Assembly: GCF_014489115.1 (NCBI RefSeq)
Contig: NZ_JACTAH010000001.1
Location: forward strand, 682,001-746,000
Direction of reading: 5' to 3'
Origin: Thauera sedimentorum
GTDB taxonomy: Bacteria > Pseudomonadota > Gammaproteobacteria > Burkholderiales > Rhodocyclaceae
DNA: 64,000 bases
The notes beneath the pieces were generated by a model. It worked only from the letters and a program-made list of their open reading frames with translations. It was not told where the DNA came from and ran no database searches. The translations under genes and the position numbers were made by a program. Shown here piece after piece: positions 34,045 to 42,868 of the stretch; the first letter of the stretch is position 1, and every line of letters starts with the position of its first letter.

Positions 34045-35265
34045 ATGTTCCGCATCTCCCAGTTCATCCGCGAACTCGACAACCCGGTCGCCCCCGGTCC
34101 GCGGCGCAACCCGCCCGGCCCGGTGGTGATCTGGAACCTGATCCGGCGCTGCAACCTCACCTGCAAGCACTGCTACTCGATCTCGGCGGACACCGACTTC
34201 GCCGGCGAGCTGTCCACCGACGAGGTGTACCGCGTCATGGACGACCTCAAGGCTTTCCGGGTGCCGGTGCTGATCCTCTCCGGCGGCGAGCCGCTGCTGC
34301 GCCCGGACATCTTCGACATCGGCCGGCGCGCCAAGGGCATGGGTTTCTACGTCGGGCTGTCCACCAACGGCACGCTGATCGGCCGTCACAACATCGACGC
34401 CATCGCACAGATCGGCTTCGACTACGTGGGCGTCAGCCTGGACGGCATCGGCGACACCCACGACCGCTTCCGGCGCATGGCCGGCGCCTTCGACGCCTCG
34501 CTGGCCGGCATCCGGCTGTGTCACGAGCGCGGCCTCAAGGTGGGCGTGCGCTACACCATGACCGAGGACAACGCCCACGACCTGCCCGGCCTGCTGCGCC
34601 TGGTCGAGGACGAGGGCATCGACAAGTTCTACTTCTCGCACCTCAACTACGCCGGGCGCGGCAACAAGTACCGCGCCGACGATGCCCGCCACCAGACCAC
34701 CCGGCAGGCCATGGACCTGCTGTTCGACACCTGCCTGGACCGCCAGCGGCGCGGCCTGGCGCACGAGTTCGTCACCGGCAACAACGACGCCGACGGCATC
34801 TACCTGATGCACTGGGTGGCGCAGCGCTTCCCGCAGCATCTCGAACGCGTCACCGCCCGGCTGCGCCAGTGGGGCGGCAATGCCAGCGGGGTGAACGTGG
34901 CCAACATCGACAACCTCGGGGTGGTGCACCCGGACACCATGTGGTGGCACGAGTCGCTCGGCAATGTGCGCGAGCGGCCGTTTTCCGCCATCTGGAGCGA
35001 CCTGTCCAACCCGCTGATGGCCGGCCTGCGCCAGCATCCGCGCGCGCTGCGCGGGCGCTGTGGCCAGTGTGCCTGGCTGGACATCTGCAATGGCAGCTCA
35101 CGCGTGCGCGCCGGGCAGATCACCGGCGACGTATGGTCCGAAGACCCCGGCTGCTACCTCTCCGACCAGGAGATCGGCCTGGCCGAAGGCGCGGCCGGCG
35201 AGCGCGTGCGCACCACGCCCTACATTCCGCTGCGGCGCGAACCCGCACAGACGGTGACCCGATGA
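34045..35265 (+). CDS. nirJ: Radical SAM heme d1 synthase NirJ
   Basis: A 406-residue radical SAM enzyme. Its 4Fe-4S site is C36-NLT-C40-KH-C43, followed by LSGGEPLLRPD. A C-terminal SPASM-like cysteine set (GRCGQCAWLDICNG, EDPGCYL) binds a further cluster. NirJ removes two propionates from 12,18-didecarboxysiroheme and introduces the keto groups of heme d1. I chose the ATG at 34045 because it begins the conserved MFRISQFIREL; the frame is open to 33982. Its stop overlaps the nirN start (ATGA). Confidence 0.95.
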   Translation: MFRISQFIRELDNPVAPGPRRNPPGPVVIWNLIRRCNLTCKHCYSISADTDFAGELSTDEVYRVMDDLKAFRVPVLILSGGEPLLRPDIFDIGRRAKGMGFYVGLSTNGTLIGRHNIDAIAQIGFDYVGVSLDGIGDTHDRFRRMAGAFDASLAGIRLCHERGLKVGVRYTMTEDNAHDLPGLLRLVEDEGIDKFYFSHLNYAGRGNKYRADDARHQTTRQAMDLLFDTCLDRQRRGLAHEFVTGNNDADGIYLMHWVAQRFPQHLERVTARLRQWGGNASGVNVANIDNLGVVHPDTMWWHESLGNVRERPFSAIWSDLSNPLMAGLRQHPRALRGRCGQCAWLDICNGSSRVRAGQITGDVWSEDPGCYLSDQEIGLAEGAAGERVRTTPYIPLRREPAQTVTR

Positions 35266-36986
35266 CGACGAACGACGACAAGCCCGACAACGGCTACAAG
35301 AAGCTCAGCGACTACATGCCGCGCCCGCTCGAACCCTGGGTGGAGGAAGATTGCGAGCGCGACGCCGCGCCGCGCAAGCCTTCGTCCACCAAGATGCCCT
35401 CGCACGCCCGCAAGGTCATCGCGCTGGCGCTGGTCTGGCTGGGACTGGCCATGCTGCTGGCCTTTGCGCCTTCGCACGCGCAGGCGGCCGATGCGACCTC
35501 TGCCGGGGTCGCCAGTCACTACCAGCAGCATTGCGCCGCCTGCCACGGCGTGGACCGCCTGGGCGGCATGGGGCCGGCGCTGCTGCCGGAAAACCTCTCC
35601 CGCCTGCGCAAGCCGGAAGCGCTCAAGGTGGTGCGCGACGGTCGCACCGCCACCCAGATGCCGCCTTTCGGCGCTGCGCTGTCGGCCGACGAACTCACAG
35701 CCCTGGTCGACTGGATCTACACCCCGGTGGTGCCGGCGCCGCGCTGGAGCGAGGCCGACATCCGCGCCTCGCGCATCCAGCATGCGGACCCCGCCGCGTT
35801 GGCCGACCGCCCGGTGTTCGACGCCGATCCGCTCAATCTCTTCCTGGTGGTGGAGGCGGGCGACCACCATGTCTCGGTGCTCGACGGCGACCGCCTCGAG
35901 CCCATCCACCGCTTCCCCAGCCGCCACGCGCTGCACGGCGGGCCCAAGTTCGCCCAGGGCGGACGCTACGTGTACTTCGGCTCGCGCGACGGCTGGGTCA
36001 CCAAGTACGACCTGTGGAACCTCACGGTGGTGGCCGAGGTGCGCGCCGGCATCAACACCCGCAACGTCGCGGTGTCGCCCGACGGCAGCCATGTGGCGGT
36101 GGCCAACTACCTGCCGCACACCCTGGTGCTGCTCGACGGCGACCTGAACCTGCTCAAGTCCATCGAGGTCACCGACCGCGACGGCAAGCAGAGCTCGCGC
36201 GTCTCCGCGGTGTACGAGGCCACCCCGCGCCAGTCCTTCGTCGCCGCGCTGAAGGACGTGCCCGAGGTCTGGGAGATCAGCTACACCCGCGCGGTGGAAG
36301 ACATCCCGGTGGGCTTCATCCACGACTTCAAGCAGCGCGAGGGCGAGTTCATCCCCGGCTACCTCAACCCGCGCCGCACCCATCTCGCCGACGTGCTGGA
36401 CGACTTCTTCTTCACCCAGGACTACTCGGAACTGATGGGCGCCTCGCGCGCCGGTAAGGGCCAGGTGGTGAACCTGGACGTGCGCAAGAAGGTGGCCGAC
36501 CTGCCGCTGGCCGGCATGCCCCACCTGGGCTCGGGCATCACCTGGGAATGGCAGGGCCGCCGCGTCATGGCCAGCACCAACCTCAAGGCCGCGGAGGTTA
36601 CCGTGATCGACCTCGACAGCTGGGAAGTGCTGCGCCGCATCCCCACCCGCGGTCCCGGCTTCTTCCTGCGCAGCCACGAGAACAGCCGCTACGCCTTCGT
36701 CGACTCGATGATGAGCCCGGAGGCCAAGCACCTGCTGCAGGTGATCGACAAGGAGACCCTGGAAGTGGTGCGCGAGATCGCCGGCCAGCCCGGGCGCACG
36801 CTCGCCCACGTCGAATTCACCCGCGACGGCCGCTACGCCCTGGCCAGCCTGTGGGAGGACGACGGCGCGGTGGTGGTGTACGACGCGCAGACCCTGGAAG
36901 AGGTCAAGCGCCTGCCGATGCGCAAGCCGGTGGGCAAGTACAACGTGTGGAACAAGATCACCCGGGAAGAGGGCACCAGCCACTGA
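35262..36986 (+). CDS. nirN: Heme d1 maturation enzyme NirN
   Basis: The product has 574 residues and resembles NirS, with a cytochrome c domain (C91-AACH95) and a d1-type propeller (SRHALHGGPKFAQGGRYVYFGSRDGWV, LPLAGMPHLGSGITWEWQG). NirN oxidises dihydro-heme d1 in the last biosynthetic step and hands heme d1 on. It is unusual in having about 45 charged residues before the hydrophobic export segment (about 53-75). An ATG at 35394 would give a conventional signal peptide. The ATG at 35262 overlaps the nirJ stop, so the longer form is a real possibility. Confidence 0.92.
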   Translation: MTTNDDKPDNGYKKLSDYMPRPLEPWVEEDCERDAAPRKPSSTKMPSHARKVIALALVWLGLAMLLAFAPSHAQAADATSAGVASHYQQHCAACHGVDRLGGMGPALLPENLSRLRKPEALKVVRDGRTATQMPPFGAALSADELTALVDWIYTPVVPAPRWSEADIRASRIQHADPAALADRPVFDADPLNLFLVVEAGDHHVSVLDGDRLEPIHRFPSRHALHGGPKFAQGGRYVYFGSRDGWVTKYDLWNLTVVAEVRAGINTRNVAVSPDGSHVAVANYLPHTLVLLDGDLNLLKSIEVTDRDGKQSSRVSAVYEATPRQSFVAALKDVPEVWEISYTRAVEDIPVGFIHDFKQREGEFIPGYLNPRRTHLADVLDDFFFTQDYSELMGASRAGKGQVVNLDVRKKVADLPLAGMPHLGSGITWEWQGRRVMASTNLKAAEVTVIDLDSWEVLRRIPTRGPGFFLRSHENSRYAFVDSMMSPEAKHLLQVIDKETLEVVREIAGQPGRTLAHVEFTRDGRYALASLWEDDGAVVVYDAQTLEEVKRLPMRKPVGKYNVWNKITREEGTSH

Positions 36987-37076
36987 GTGGCGGGGCCTCA
37001 CGCCGACGCGCGAGTGGATTGGAGGGCGCGCGCCTCGGCGCGGGGGGACCGTTCAAACCTGCGGACCGGTCTCCGG

Positions 37077-38042
37077 TCACCTGCCGGCCAAGAGGCCGTC
37101 CGCACGGTGCGCGTGGTTCGAACCGGTGATTGGCAAGGCCACGGTCAGGCGGTACAAGCCCCAGAGCAGCACCAAGGGCATCACGACCGTCTGCATCAGG
37201 AAGACGACGATCAAGCGGATCATCCGTTCCGCAGCGTTCTCGGCGGTGGCTTTCAGGCGCTCGTATTGTTCCCTGACGCTGACCGTGGGGGCTTTGAGGT
37301 TCACCAAGGAGTCGCTGGCCTTGTCCCGCGCCGCAGCAAGGGTGGAGCCCGCCCAGTCGAAGAAACCTGAGCCTTTCGACTCCGGGGGCGTAAGCGGCGG
37401 TGCCGTTTCCTCGGGGCGCGACGCCGGGGCCGGATCGGCGCGCTCGCCGGCGTCCTTCGCGGCCAAGCCCTGCAGTGCGATCGAGGTGCTGTCCAGCACG
37501 GCCTGGCTCTGCTGGTAATCATCCGCAGAGAACTGTTCGAAGACATGTGCGCTGCCGATCATGGTCACTGGCATCACGAAGCGCACGAAGAGCAATGCAA
37601 GCATCAGCCGGGTCAACCAGCGCGGCGCCTCGCGCCATAGCAGCAGGGCCGACCATAGCAGCGCGACGATGGTCACGAACGCCGACACCGTCCAGTTCGA
37701 CCCCATCGTCAGCAGCAGCTTCTCGATCCCGAAGGCGACGCTTGCCATCAGCATGATCGAGGACAGCGACTCGACCAGATCGTTGATCGGGTCCAGGATT
37801 TCGCCGACCGACAGCGACACCCCGACGCCAAACGGCTGTGCGGCGATCTCGGTCCCCTGCAGTGCGGAGATCACGCCATTGAGCGCACGTGCGGAGGCGA
37901 AACTGATCAGCGAGCGCTTCAGGCCGGCGTCGACACTCTCGGTCGCGAGCTCGGTGATCGGCCGGTACCAGCTGCAGGCCGTCACAATCAGCACGAGCAA
38001 GACGAGCACGAAGTTCCTGGTCTTTCTACCGTTCGATGGCAC
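37077..38042 (-). CDS. Unknown membrane protein with five or six hydrophobic segments
   Basis: I do not recognise this protein. I take the GTG at 38042 as start because the export-like segment RNFVLVLLVLIVTACSWYRP follows at once; an ATG at 38243 is open but its extra 67 residues look untranslated. Other hydrophobic segments are SSIMLMASVAFGIEKLLLTM, VSAFVTIVALLWSALLLW, LTRLMLALLFVRFVMPVTMIG and RLIVVFLMQTVVMPLVLLWGLYRL. A polar Pro/Glu-rich stretch lies between the last two. It sits convergent to nirN and may be unrelated to denitrification. Confidence 0.68.
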   Translation of the reverse strand: MPSNGRKTRNFVLVLLVLIVTACSWYRPITELATESVDAGLKRSLISFASARALNGVISALQGTEIAAQPFGVGVSLSVGEILDPINDLVESLSSIMLMASVAFGIEKLLLTMGSNWTVSAFVTIVALLWSALLLWREAPRWLTRLMLALLFVRFVMPVTMIGSAHVFEQFSADDYQQSQAVLDSTSIALQGLAAKDAGERADPAPASRPEETAPPLTPPESKGSGFFDWAGSTLAAARDKASDSLVNLKAPTVSVREQYERLKATAENAAERMIRLIVVFLMQTVVMPLVLLWGLYRLTVALPITGSNHAHRADGLLAGR

Positions 38043-38279
38043 AGGCGGTCCGGAGGTGGTCTGTTTACAGTCGGCGGCAAACCGTCGATCGAGGTGACAC
38101 GGGGTGCCGGGAAACTGGCGGCCGATGTTGGCGTGCCGAGAAGCATCCCACCACAACCAGGGTCGATCAAGCCCTTGCCGCCGGACCCGGCCCGGGGCCG
38201 CCTCGCCATCCTCGGCGGCTGCCGGTGCGCAGGCACCGAACACGCGTTCATCGCGTCGACCCGCGATGAGCTGAAGATG

Positions 38280-38483
38280 TCAGCCGTTCGCCGCGCCCCC
38301 GCCAGGGCGGTGTGCCTTGGCCTGGAACATCAGACACGGCAGACCGGAGGATTCGAGCACGTCCAGCGCGGGGCGGCGGCGGGACTTGAAGGCGAACTGG
38401 CGGCAGCCGTAGGGGAAGGCCGGTTCGTGGGTGATGTAGTAGTGCGCGCAGGCCTTGCAGTCGGGGGTGTTGTCGGGGGTCAC
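38280..38483 (-). CDS. Small cysteine-containing conserved-type protein, 67 residues
   Basis: The sequence TPDCKACAHYYITHEPAFPYGCRQFAFKSRR, then SSGLPCLMFQAK, has four cysteines that could bind a metal ion. I have the impression of a widespread small betaproteobacterial protein, but cannot name a family. A slightly longer open frame on another register covers the same bases and is rejected. Confidence 0.6.
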   Translation of the reverse strand: MTPDNTPDCKACAHYYITHEPAFPYGCRQFAFKSRRRPALDVLESSGLPCLMFQAKAHRPGGGAANG

Positions 38484-38545
38484 GGGCAGGAGGCGGGCGG
38501 TGTTCCTTGGCGATGGGCGCCATGATACGCCGGCGGAAACCCCAT

Positions 38546-38617
38546 GTAGGAGCGGCCTTGGCCGCGATGCGGCGTTCGCTTCCCCACAGGCCGTATCGCG
38601 GCCAAGGCCGCTCCTAC
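38546..38617. repeat. REP-like palindromic pair, copy 3
   Basis: GTAGGAGCGGCCTTGGCCGC arm and perfect inverse ending GCTCCTAC, with about 28 bp between. It lies between the small cysteine protein gene and the 3' end of dnr. Confidence 0.85.
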
Positions 38618-38637
38618 CGGGCGTCCGGGGATGCGCG

Positions 38638-39411
38638 TCAGCTCAGGCTCCTGCGCAGCCGGCAGATGTCCGGGATGTGGATGGTGCGGCCTTCCACGGT
38701 GATCAGGCCGCTGTCGATCAGCTCGTGCAGGATGCGCGAGAAGTGTTCCTGGGTGAGGTTGAGGCGCGAGGCGATGGTGCCCTTGCTGGTGGGCAGGCGC
38801 ACCGACACCGCGCCGCAGGGCGTGCCTTCGCCGTCCATTTCGTCCTCGCGCAGCAGGTAGCCGATGATACGCTCGCGCCCGGAGCGCAGCGAGTAGGTCT
38901 CCACGTCGGCGATCAGGTGGTGCAGGCGCTGGGCCAGGCCGGCGATGATCTTGCGGCAGAACAGCGGGTCGCGGACCATCTCCTCGAACACCACCTGCTT
39001 GGAGATGTGCAGCAGGGTGCAGTCGGTGAGCGCCTGGGCCATGACCACGTAGGGCTTGTCCATGAACATCACCGCCTCGCCGAAGGTCTGCCCGGCGCGG
39101 ATGATTTCCACCACCTTCTCGTGACCGTCGGCGGAGATGAAGGCGAGCTTGACCTGGCCGGTGAGGATCAGGTGAAAGCCGTGGCAGGCGTCGCCCTTGT
39201 GGAACAGCGCGCTGCCCTTGTCCACCTTCTGCTCGCGCACGCCGCGCGCGAAACGGGCCACTTCGTCCTGCGCCAGGCCGTTGAACAGCGGCGCCTGGGC
39301 GAGCAGCTGGGCGATGCGTTCCGCTTCGGGGTTGACCGGCCGTTCGTCCGACTGCAGGTTGCTGCGTTCGGAGACGAACATCGTCGAACAGGGCGTGTCG
39401 CGCTGGTTCAT
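38638..39411 (-). CDS. dnr: CRP/FNR-family regulator, Dnr type
   Basis: The product has 257 residues: a cyclic-nucleotide-like sensor domain (about 40-160, ALFHKGDACHGFHLILTGQVKLAFIS) and a CRP-type winged helix. The recognition helix (TQEHFSRILHEL, E222, S225, R226) has the E--SR pattern that reads TTGAT half-sites. The N-terminal cysteine cluster that binds 4Fe-4S in FNR is absent, which points to the Dnr/NnrR/DnrD group that responds to NO. It is last in the nor operon. Four matching boxes stand before nirE/nirS, nirC, norE and norC. Confidence 0.9.
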   Translation of the reverse strand: MNQRDTPCSTMFVSERSNLQSDERPVNPEAERIAQLLAQAPLFNGLAQDEVARFARGVREQKVDKGSALFHKGDACHGFHLILTGQVKLAFISADGHEKVVEIIRAGQTFGEAVMFMDKPYVVMAQALTDCTLLHISKQVVFEEMVRDPLFCRKIIAGLAQRLHHLIADVETYSLRSGRERIIGYLLREDEMDGEGTPCGAVSVRLPTSKGTIASRLNLTQEHFSRILHELIDSGLITVEGRTIHIPDICRLRRSLS

Positions 39412-39415
39412 CGCT

Positions 39416-41275
39416 TCACCTCGTCAGTTGGGCGTAGAACAGTGGGAGTCGGGCGGGAAGTTCCTCCGGCTTGCGGATCACCGCGAAGCCGGCGGGGCCG
39501 AAGAGGTGGGGCAGGTAGCCGGCGCCTTCGCGGTCGATGGTGACGCAGAAGGGGGTGAGCCCGGCGCGCCGTGCTTCCATGATGGCGACCCGGGTGTCTT
39601 CGATGCCGTAGCGGCCGTCGTAAAGATCCAGGTCGTTGGGCTTGCCGTCGGAGAGGATGAGCAGGATGCGGCGGCTGGCGCCGTTCTTTTCCAGCAACTG
39701 GGTGCAGCGGCGGATGGCGGCGCCCAGGCGGGTGTAGTAGCCGGGCTTGATCGCCATGATGCGGCCGCGGATGCGGTCGTCGAAGCGCTCGTTGAAGTCC
39801 TTGAGGCGGTGGAAGCGCACCTTGCTGCGCTTGACCGAGGAGAAGCCGGCGAGCGCGAAGGCGTCCCCGGTGGCGCCCAGGGCCTCGCCGAACAGCAGCA
39901 GGGCGTCGCGGATGACGTCGATCACGCGCGCTTCGGACGACACCCAGGTGTCGGTGGACAGCGACAGGTCGGCCAGCACCAGGCAGGCCAGGTCGCGCTC
40001 GCGTTTTTCCAGTGACAGGTAGAGCTGCTCGGAGGGGTGCCGGCCGCAGGCACGGTCGGTCTGCGCGCGCACCGCGGCATCCACGTCCAGCTCGGTGCCT
40101 TCGGCCTGCGCCTTGATCCAGCGCCGGCCGGGCTGCAGCGCGGCGAACTGCTGGTGCAGGCGGCGCGCGGTACGCCGCAGCGGCTGGGGCAGCGGGCTGG
40201 GCGGAGCGTGGCGGGCGGCCATCTCGGTGAGGCGCACGTGGTCTTCCAGCAGGCGCTGCTTGCGGTAGTCCCACTCGGGCAGCGGGATGCCGTCGCCCAG
40301 CACCACGTCGTCCTCGGCTGCGGAAGGCAGGTCGAGGTCGAAGCGCACCTTGGAGGCGACGCGGTCGGTGTCCTCGGCGAGCGCGAGCTGGTCGAGGTCG
40401 CGCGCGGCGTCGGCGGCGTTGGGGTCGGGCTCGTCGTCGGTGGGGCGGTTGATCTTGAGGAATTCGGTGACCGCCAGCAGGCTCTCGGCGCGGAACACCA
40501 TCATCAGGCCGTTCTTCTCCTGCGGCAGGTCCACCCGCTCGGCACGGTGGGCGTGGCGCTCGGTTTCCTCGGCCGGCGGCGGGCCGCCGGTGGTGGTGTT
40601 CTCCGGGTCGGGGTCGGAGGCGCGGGTGAAGGGCGCGGGGCCGACCTCGCTGCCGGCCAGCCACAGCAGTACCGGGGCGGCGGGCGGGGTGCCGGCGGGC
40701 ATCTCGGGGAGCGCCGCGACGCTGCCGGGCTCGCGCAGCGCGGCGACGATGGCTTCTTCGCGGGCGCGTTCGGCCGGCGGCATCTTGGTCGATTTCAGCC
40801 GGCGCGGGGCGTAGGCCTCCACCAGGCGGCGGTAGCGTGACACCACGCCCGGCCAGGTGTCGAGCGCGGCCAGCACTGCGCGCTGGTGACGCTGGAAATC
40901 GGTTTCGTCGTCCGGGCCGGGCGGCAGCTGCTGCTGCGCGGCGGCCAGCGCCGCCAGCCACAGGTAGAGGTCGCGGTTGAGTGCGCGCTCGGGGAAGGCG
41001 TCGATCTCCGGTGGCAGGCGCAGGGTGACGTCGTCCATGCGCGCATGCGCCGTGCGGTCGCCGATGCCGGCGATGCGGGCGATGAAGCCGCGTCGCGCCG
41101 CGTGCGGGTCGACGGTGGCGGCGGCCACGCGCAGGCCGGGGTCGCCGCCGAGCGCGCGGAAGAACACCCCGGCGGTGCGCTCGACTTCCTTAAGGCGCAC
41201 CGCGGCGGCCGGGTAGCTCACCCCGGCGGCGCGGGTGATCAGGCGGTGCCAGATCTTGCCGACGGTTTCTTCCAT
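39416..41275 (-). CDS. norD: Nitric oxide reductase activation protein NorD
   Basis: The product has 619 residues with a C-terminal von Willebrand A domain whose metal site begins LADLSLSTDTW. The domain ends with ILLILSDGKPNDLDLYDGRYGIEDTRVAI, the NorD signature. The N-terminal part is the variable region of the family. NorD works with the AAA protein NorQ to insert or activate the non-heme iron of cNor. dnr starts 4 bp after its stop. A REP-like element separates it from the polyferredoxin gene upstream. Confidence 0.95.
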   Translation of the reverse strand: MEETVGKIWHRLITRAAGVSYPAAAVRLKEVERTAGVFFRALGGDPGLRVAAATVDPHAARRGFIARIAGIGDRTAHARMDDVTLRLPPEIDAFPERALNRDLYLWLAALAAAQQQLPPGPDDETDFQRHQRAVLAALDTWPGVVSRYRRLVEAYAPRRLKSTKMPPAERAREEAIVAALREPGSVAALPEMPAGTPPAAPVLLWLAGSEVGPAPFTRASDPDPENTTTGGPPPAEETERHAHRAERVDLPQEKNGLMMVFRAESLLAVTEFLKINRPTDDEPDPNAADAARDLDQLALAEDTDRVASKVRFDLDLPSAAEDDVVLGDGIPLPEWDYRKQRLLEDHVRLTEMAARHAPPSPLPQPLRRTARRLHQQFAALQPGRRWIKAQAEGTELDVDAAVRAQTDRACGRHPSEQLYLSLEKRERDLACLVLADLSLSTDTWVSSEARVIDVIRDALLLFGEALGATGDAFALAGFSSVKRSKVRFHRLKDFNERFDDRIRGRIMAIKPGYYTRLGAAIRRCTQLLEKNGASRRILLILSDGKPNDLDLYDGRYGIEDTRVAIMEARRAGLTPFCVTIDREGAGYLPHLFGPAGFAVIRKPEELPARLPLFYAQLTR

Positions 41276-41326
41276 GTCCGTGCTGTCCTATGTGGCGGGG
41301 ACGGGTGAATGAGCCTTGGTGCGCGC

Positions 41327-41398
41327 GTAGGAGCGGCCTTGGCCGCGATCCGGCCGATGCACGATCGACCGCCGCATCGCGGCCAGGGCCGCTCCTGC
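41327..41398. repeat. REP-like palindromic pair, copy 4
   Basis: Same arms as the other copies, with two changes in the right arm (GGCCAGGGCCGCTCCTGC). It lies in the 146-bp gap between norD and the polyferredoxin gene, inside what is otherwise one operon. Confidence 0.8.
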
Positions 41399-41421
41399 GG
41401 GGGCGAGTCGGGCGCTCATTC

Positions 41422-42432
41422 TCACTGGCCCCGGCCGGCGCGGAAGCCGGCTTCGTTCTGGCGGGCGGCCTCCTTGCTCACCCAGGTGAGCAAGGGGCCC
41501 TGCGGGTTGTCGTGCTGGCTCTGCTCGCAGGCCTGCAGGCACTGACCGCACTGAGTACAGGTGAACATGTGGCGCTTGATGTTGCGCGGGTTCAGGCGCA
41601 TCGGGCAGACCATGTCGCAGGCCGATTCGCGATCCGGCAGGCAGGTGGCGCACTGGCTGGCGCGCTGGCGCTGGAAGCCCACCACCATGGCGTCGCGGTT
41701 GCTCACCCAGGCCAGGCTCTGGAACAGGCCCACCGCACAGGCGAAGCGGCAGAACAGGTGCCGGGCGAAGAGGAACTCCATGCTCAACACGAAGGTGAAC
41801 ACGCCGATGAACAGGGCCTGGTTGCGGGTTAGCGTGCCGCCGAACAGGTTGCCGTACACCTCGCCCGGAGGCAGCAGATAGGTGAGGAAGACCACTGCCC
41901 AGGTAAAGGCGAACAGCACCGCCGCCGGCACCACCACCAGCCACCAGCGCGCGTCGCGGCGGCGCGGGGTGCCGTCCGGCTCCCAGGGCGGCAGGGTTTC
42001 CTTCTCCCACACGCTGGGCTTGCCCGAGGCGCGCAGCATCAGCTTGTTGATGGTCTCGACCACCGAGAAGTGCGGGCACAGCCAGCCGCAGTACAGCCGG
42101 CCCCAGCGGTAGGCCACCCAGATGAAGGCGGCGGCGCCGGCGAAGATCGGCAGGAACAGGCGCAGCAGCACGTTGGCGCCGGCTTCCAGCGCGCCGATGC
42201 GCCCGGCCATGAACTCGTCCAGCCCGAGCCGCCATTCCATGCCCAGCAGCCAGGCGTGGCCGGCGTCGAGGTCGTAGCGCAGCAGGTCGAAGATGGGGGC
42301 GATGATGAACAGCAGGAAGAAGCCCGCCTGGGTGGCGAGACGCTGCTGCTGCACGCGGTTGAGCCCCAGCCGCCCGGTGGGGGCGGCGGCCTGCACGATG
42401 GGGATCACCTTGCGCGGTTTGTCCGATGCCAT
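41422..42432 (-). CDS. NapH/NosR/CcoG-like membrane polyferredoxin
   Basis: The product has 336 residues with five or so membrane segments and several cysteine motifs: YCGWLCP, LFCRFAC, CATCLPDRESACDMVCP and the ferredoxin-type CTQCGQCLQACEQ. This places it with NapH, the NosR C-terminal part and CcoG (RdxA). A likely role is electron supply or metal-centre maturation for denitrification enzymes. It lies 7 bp downstream of the DUF4870-like gene within the nor operon. Confidence 0.85.
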   Translation of the reverse strand: MASDKPRKVIPIVQAAAPTGRLGLNRVQQQRLATQAGFFLLFIIAPIFDLLRYDLDAGHAWLLGMEWRLGLDEFMAGRIGALEAGANVLLRLFLPIFAGAAAFIWVAYRWGRLYCGWLCPHFSVVETINKLMLRASGKPSVWEKETLPPWEPDGTPRRRDARWWLVVVPAAVLFAFTWAVVFLTYLLPPGEVYGNLFGGTLTRNQALFIGVFTFVLSMEFLFARHLFCRFACAVGLFQSLAWVSNRDAMVVGFQRQRASQCATCLPDRESACDMVCPMRLNPRNIKRHMFTCTQCGQCLQACEQSQHDNPQGPLLTWVSKEAARQNEAGFRAGRGQ

Positions 42433-42439
42433 GACGCGC

Positions 42440-42868
42440 TCAGTCCTTCAGGCGCGGCCCGAGTACGGGATAGCGGTAGGGGCGTTGCAGGATGGCGGCA
42501 TTGAGGCCCATCACCCCGAAGATGATCAGCGCGGCGTGCAGGCAGACGAAATACAGTACGCCGATCACCCAGGACCAGGGGTTGTCGAAGCCGCCGAGCA
42601 GGAAGACCGCGACCGATAGCCCCACCAGGATGGCGCCGCCGTAGATGCTCACGGTGACGGTCTGCTGCAGGTGGTTGCGCACCAGCGGCGAGGGGTGATT
42701 GCGCTTGAACAGCCACAGCAGCATCAGCATGCCGAAGCCGATCACCGGCAGGATCATCAGGTTGATCAGGAACAGCGCCTCGGCGGCCACGGCCAACGGC
42801 GGGCCGGGCATGTTTTCCTTGAGCAGGTCGGGTTCGGTATGTGGCATCGGTTCGGGTCCGTGGGGCAT
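42440..42868 (-). CDS. Small membrane protein, DUF4870-like, in the nor operon
   Basis: The ATG at 42868 shares one base with the norQ stop (TGATG), so translation is coupled; a second ATG lies at 42847. The 142-residue product has about four membrane segments (AEALFLINLMILPVIGFGMLMLLWLF, TVSIYGGAILVGLSVAVFLLGGF, VIGVLYFVCLHAALIIFGVMGLNAAI) and the NHPSPLVRNHLQQTV motif typical of DUF4870/Tic20-like proteins. Its role in NO reduction is unknown, but the tight coupling suggests one. Confidence 0.78.
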   Translation of the reverse strand: MPHGPEPMPHTEPDLLKENMPGPPLAVAAEALFLINLMILPVIGFGMLMLLWLFKRNHPSPLVRNHLQQTVTVSIYGGAILVGLSVAVFLLGGFDNPWSWVIGVLYFVCLHAALIIFGVMGLNAAILQRPYRYPVLGPRLKD

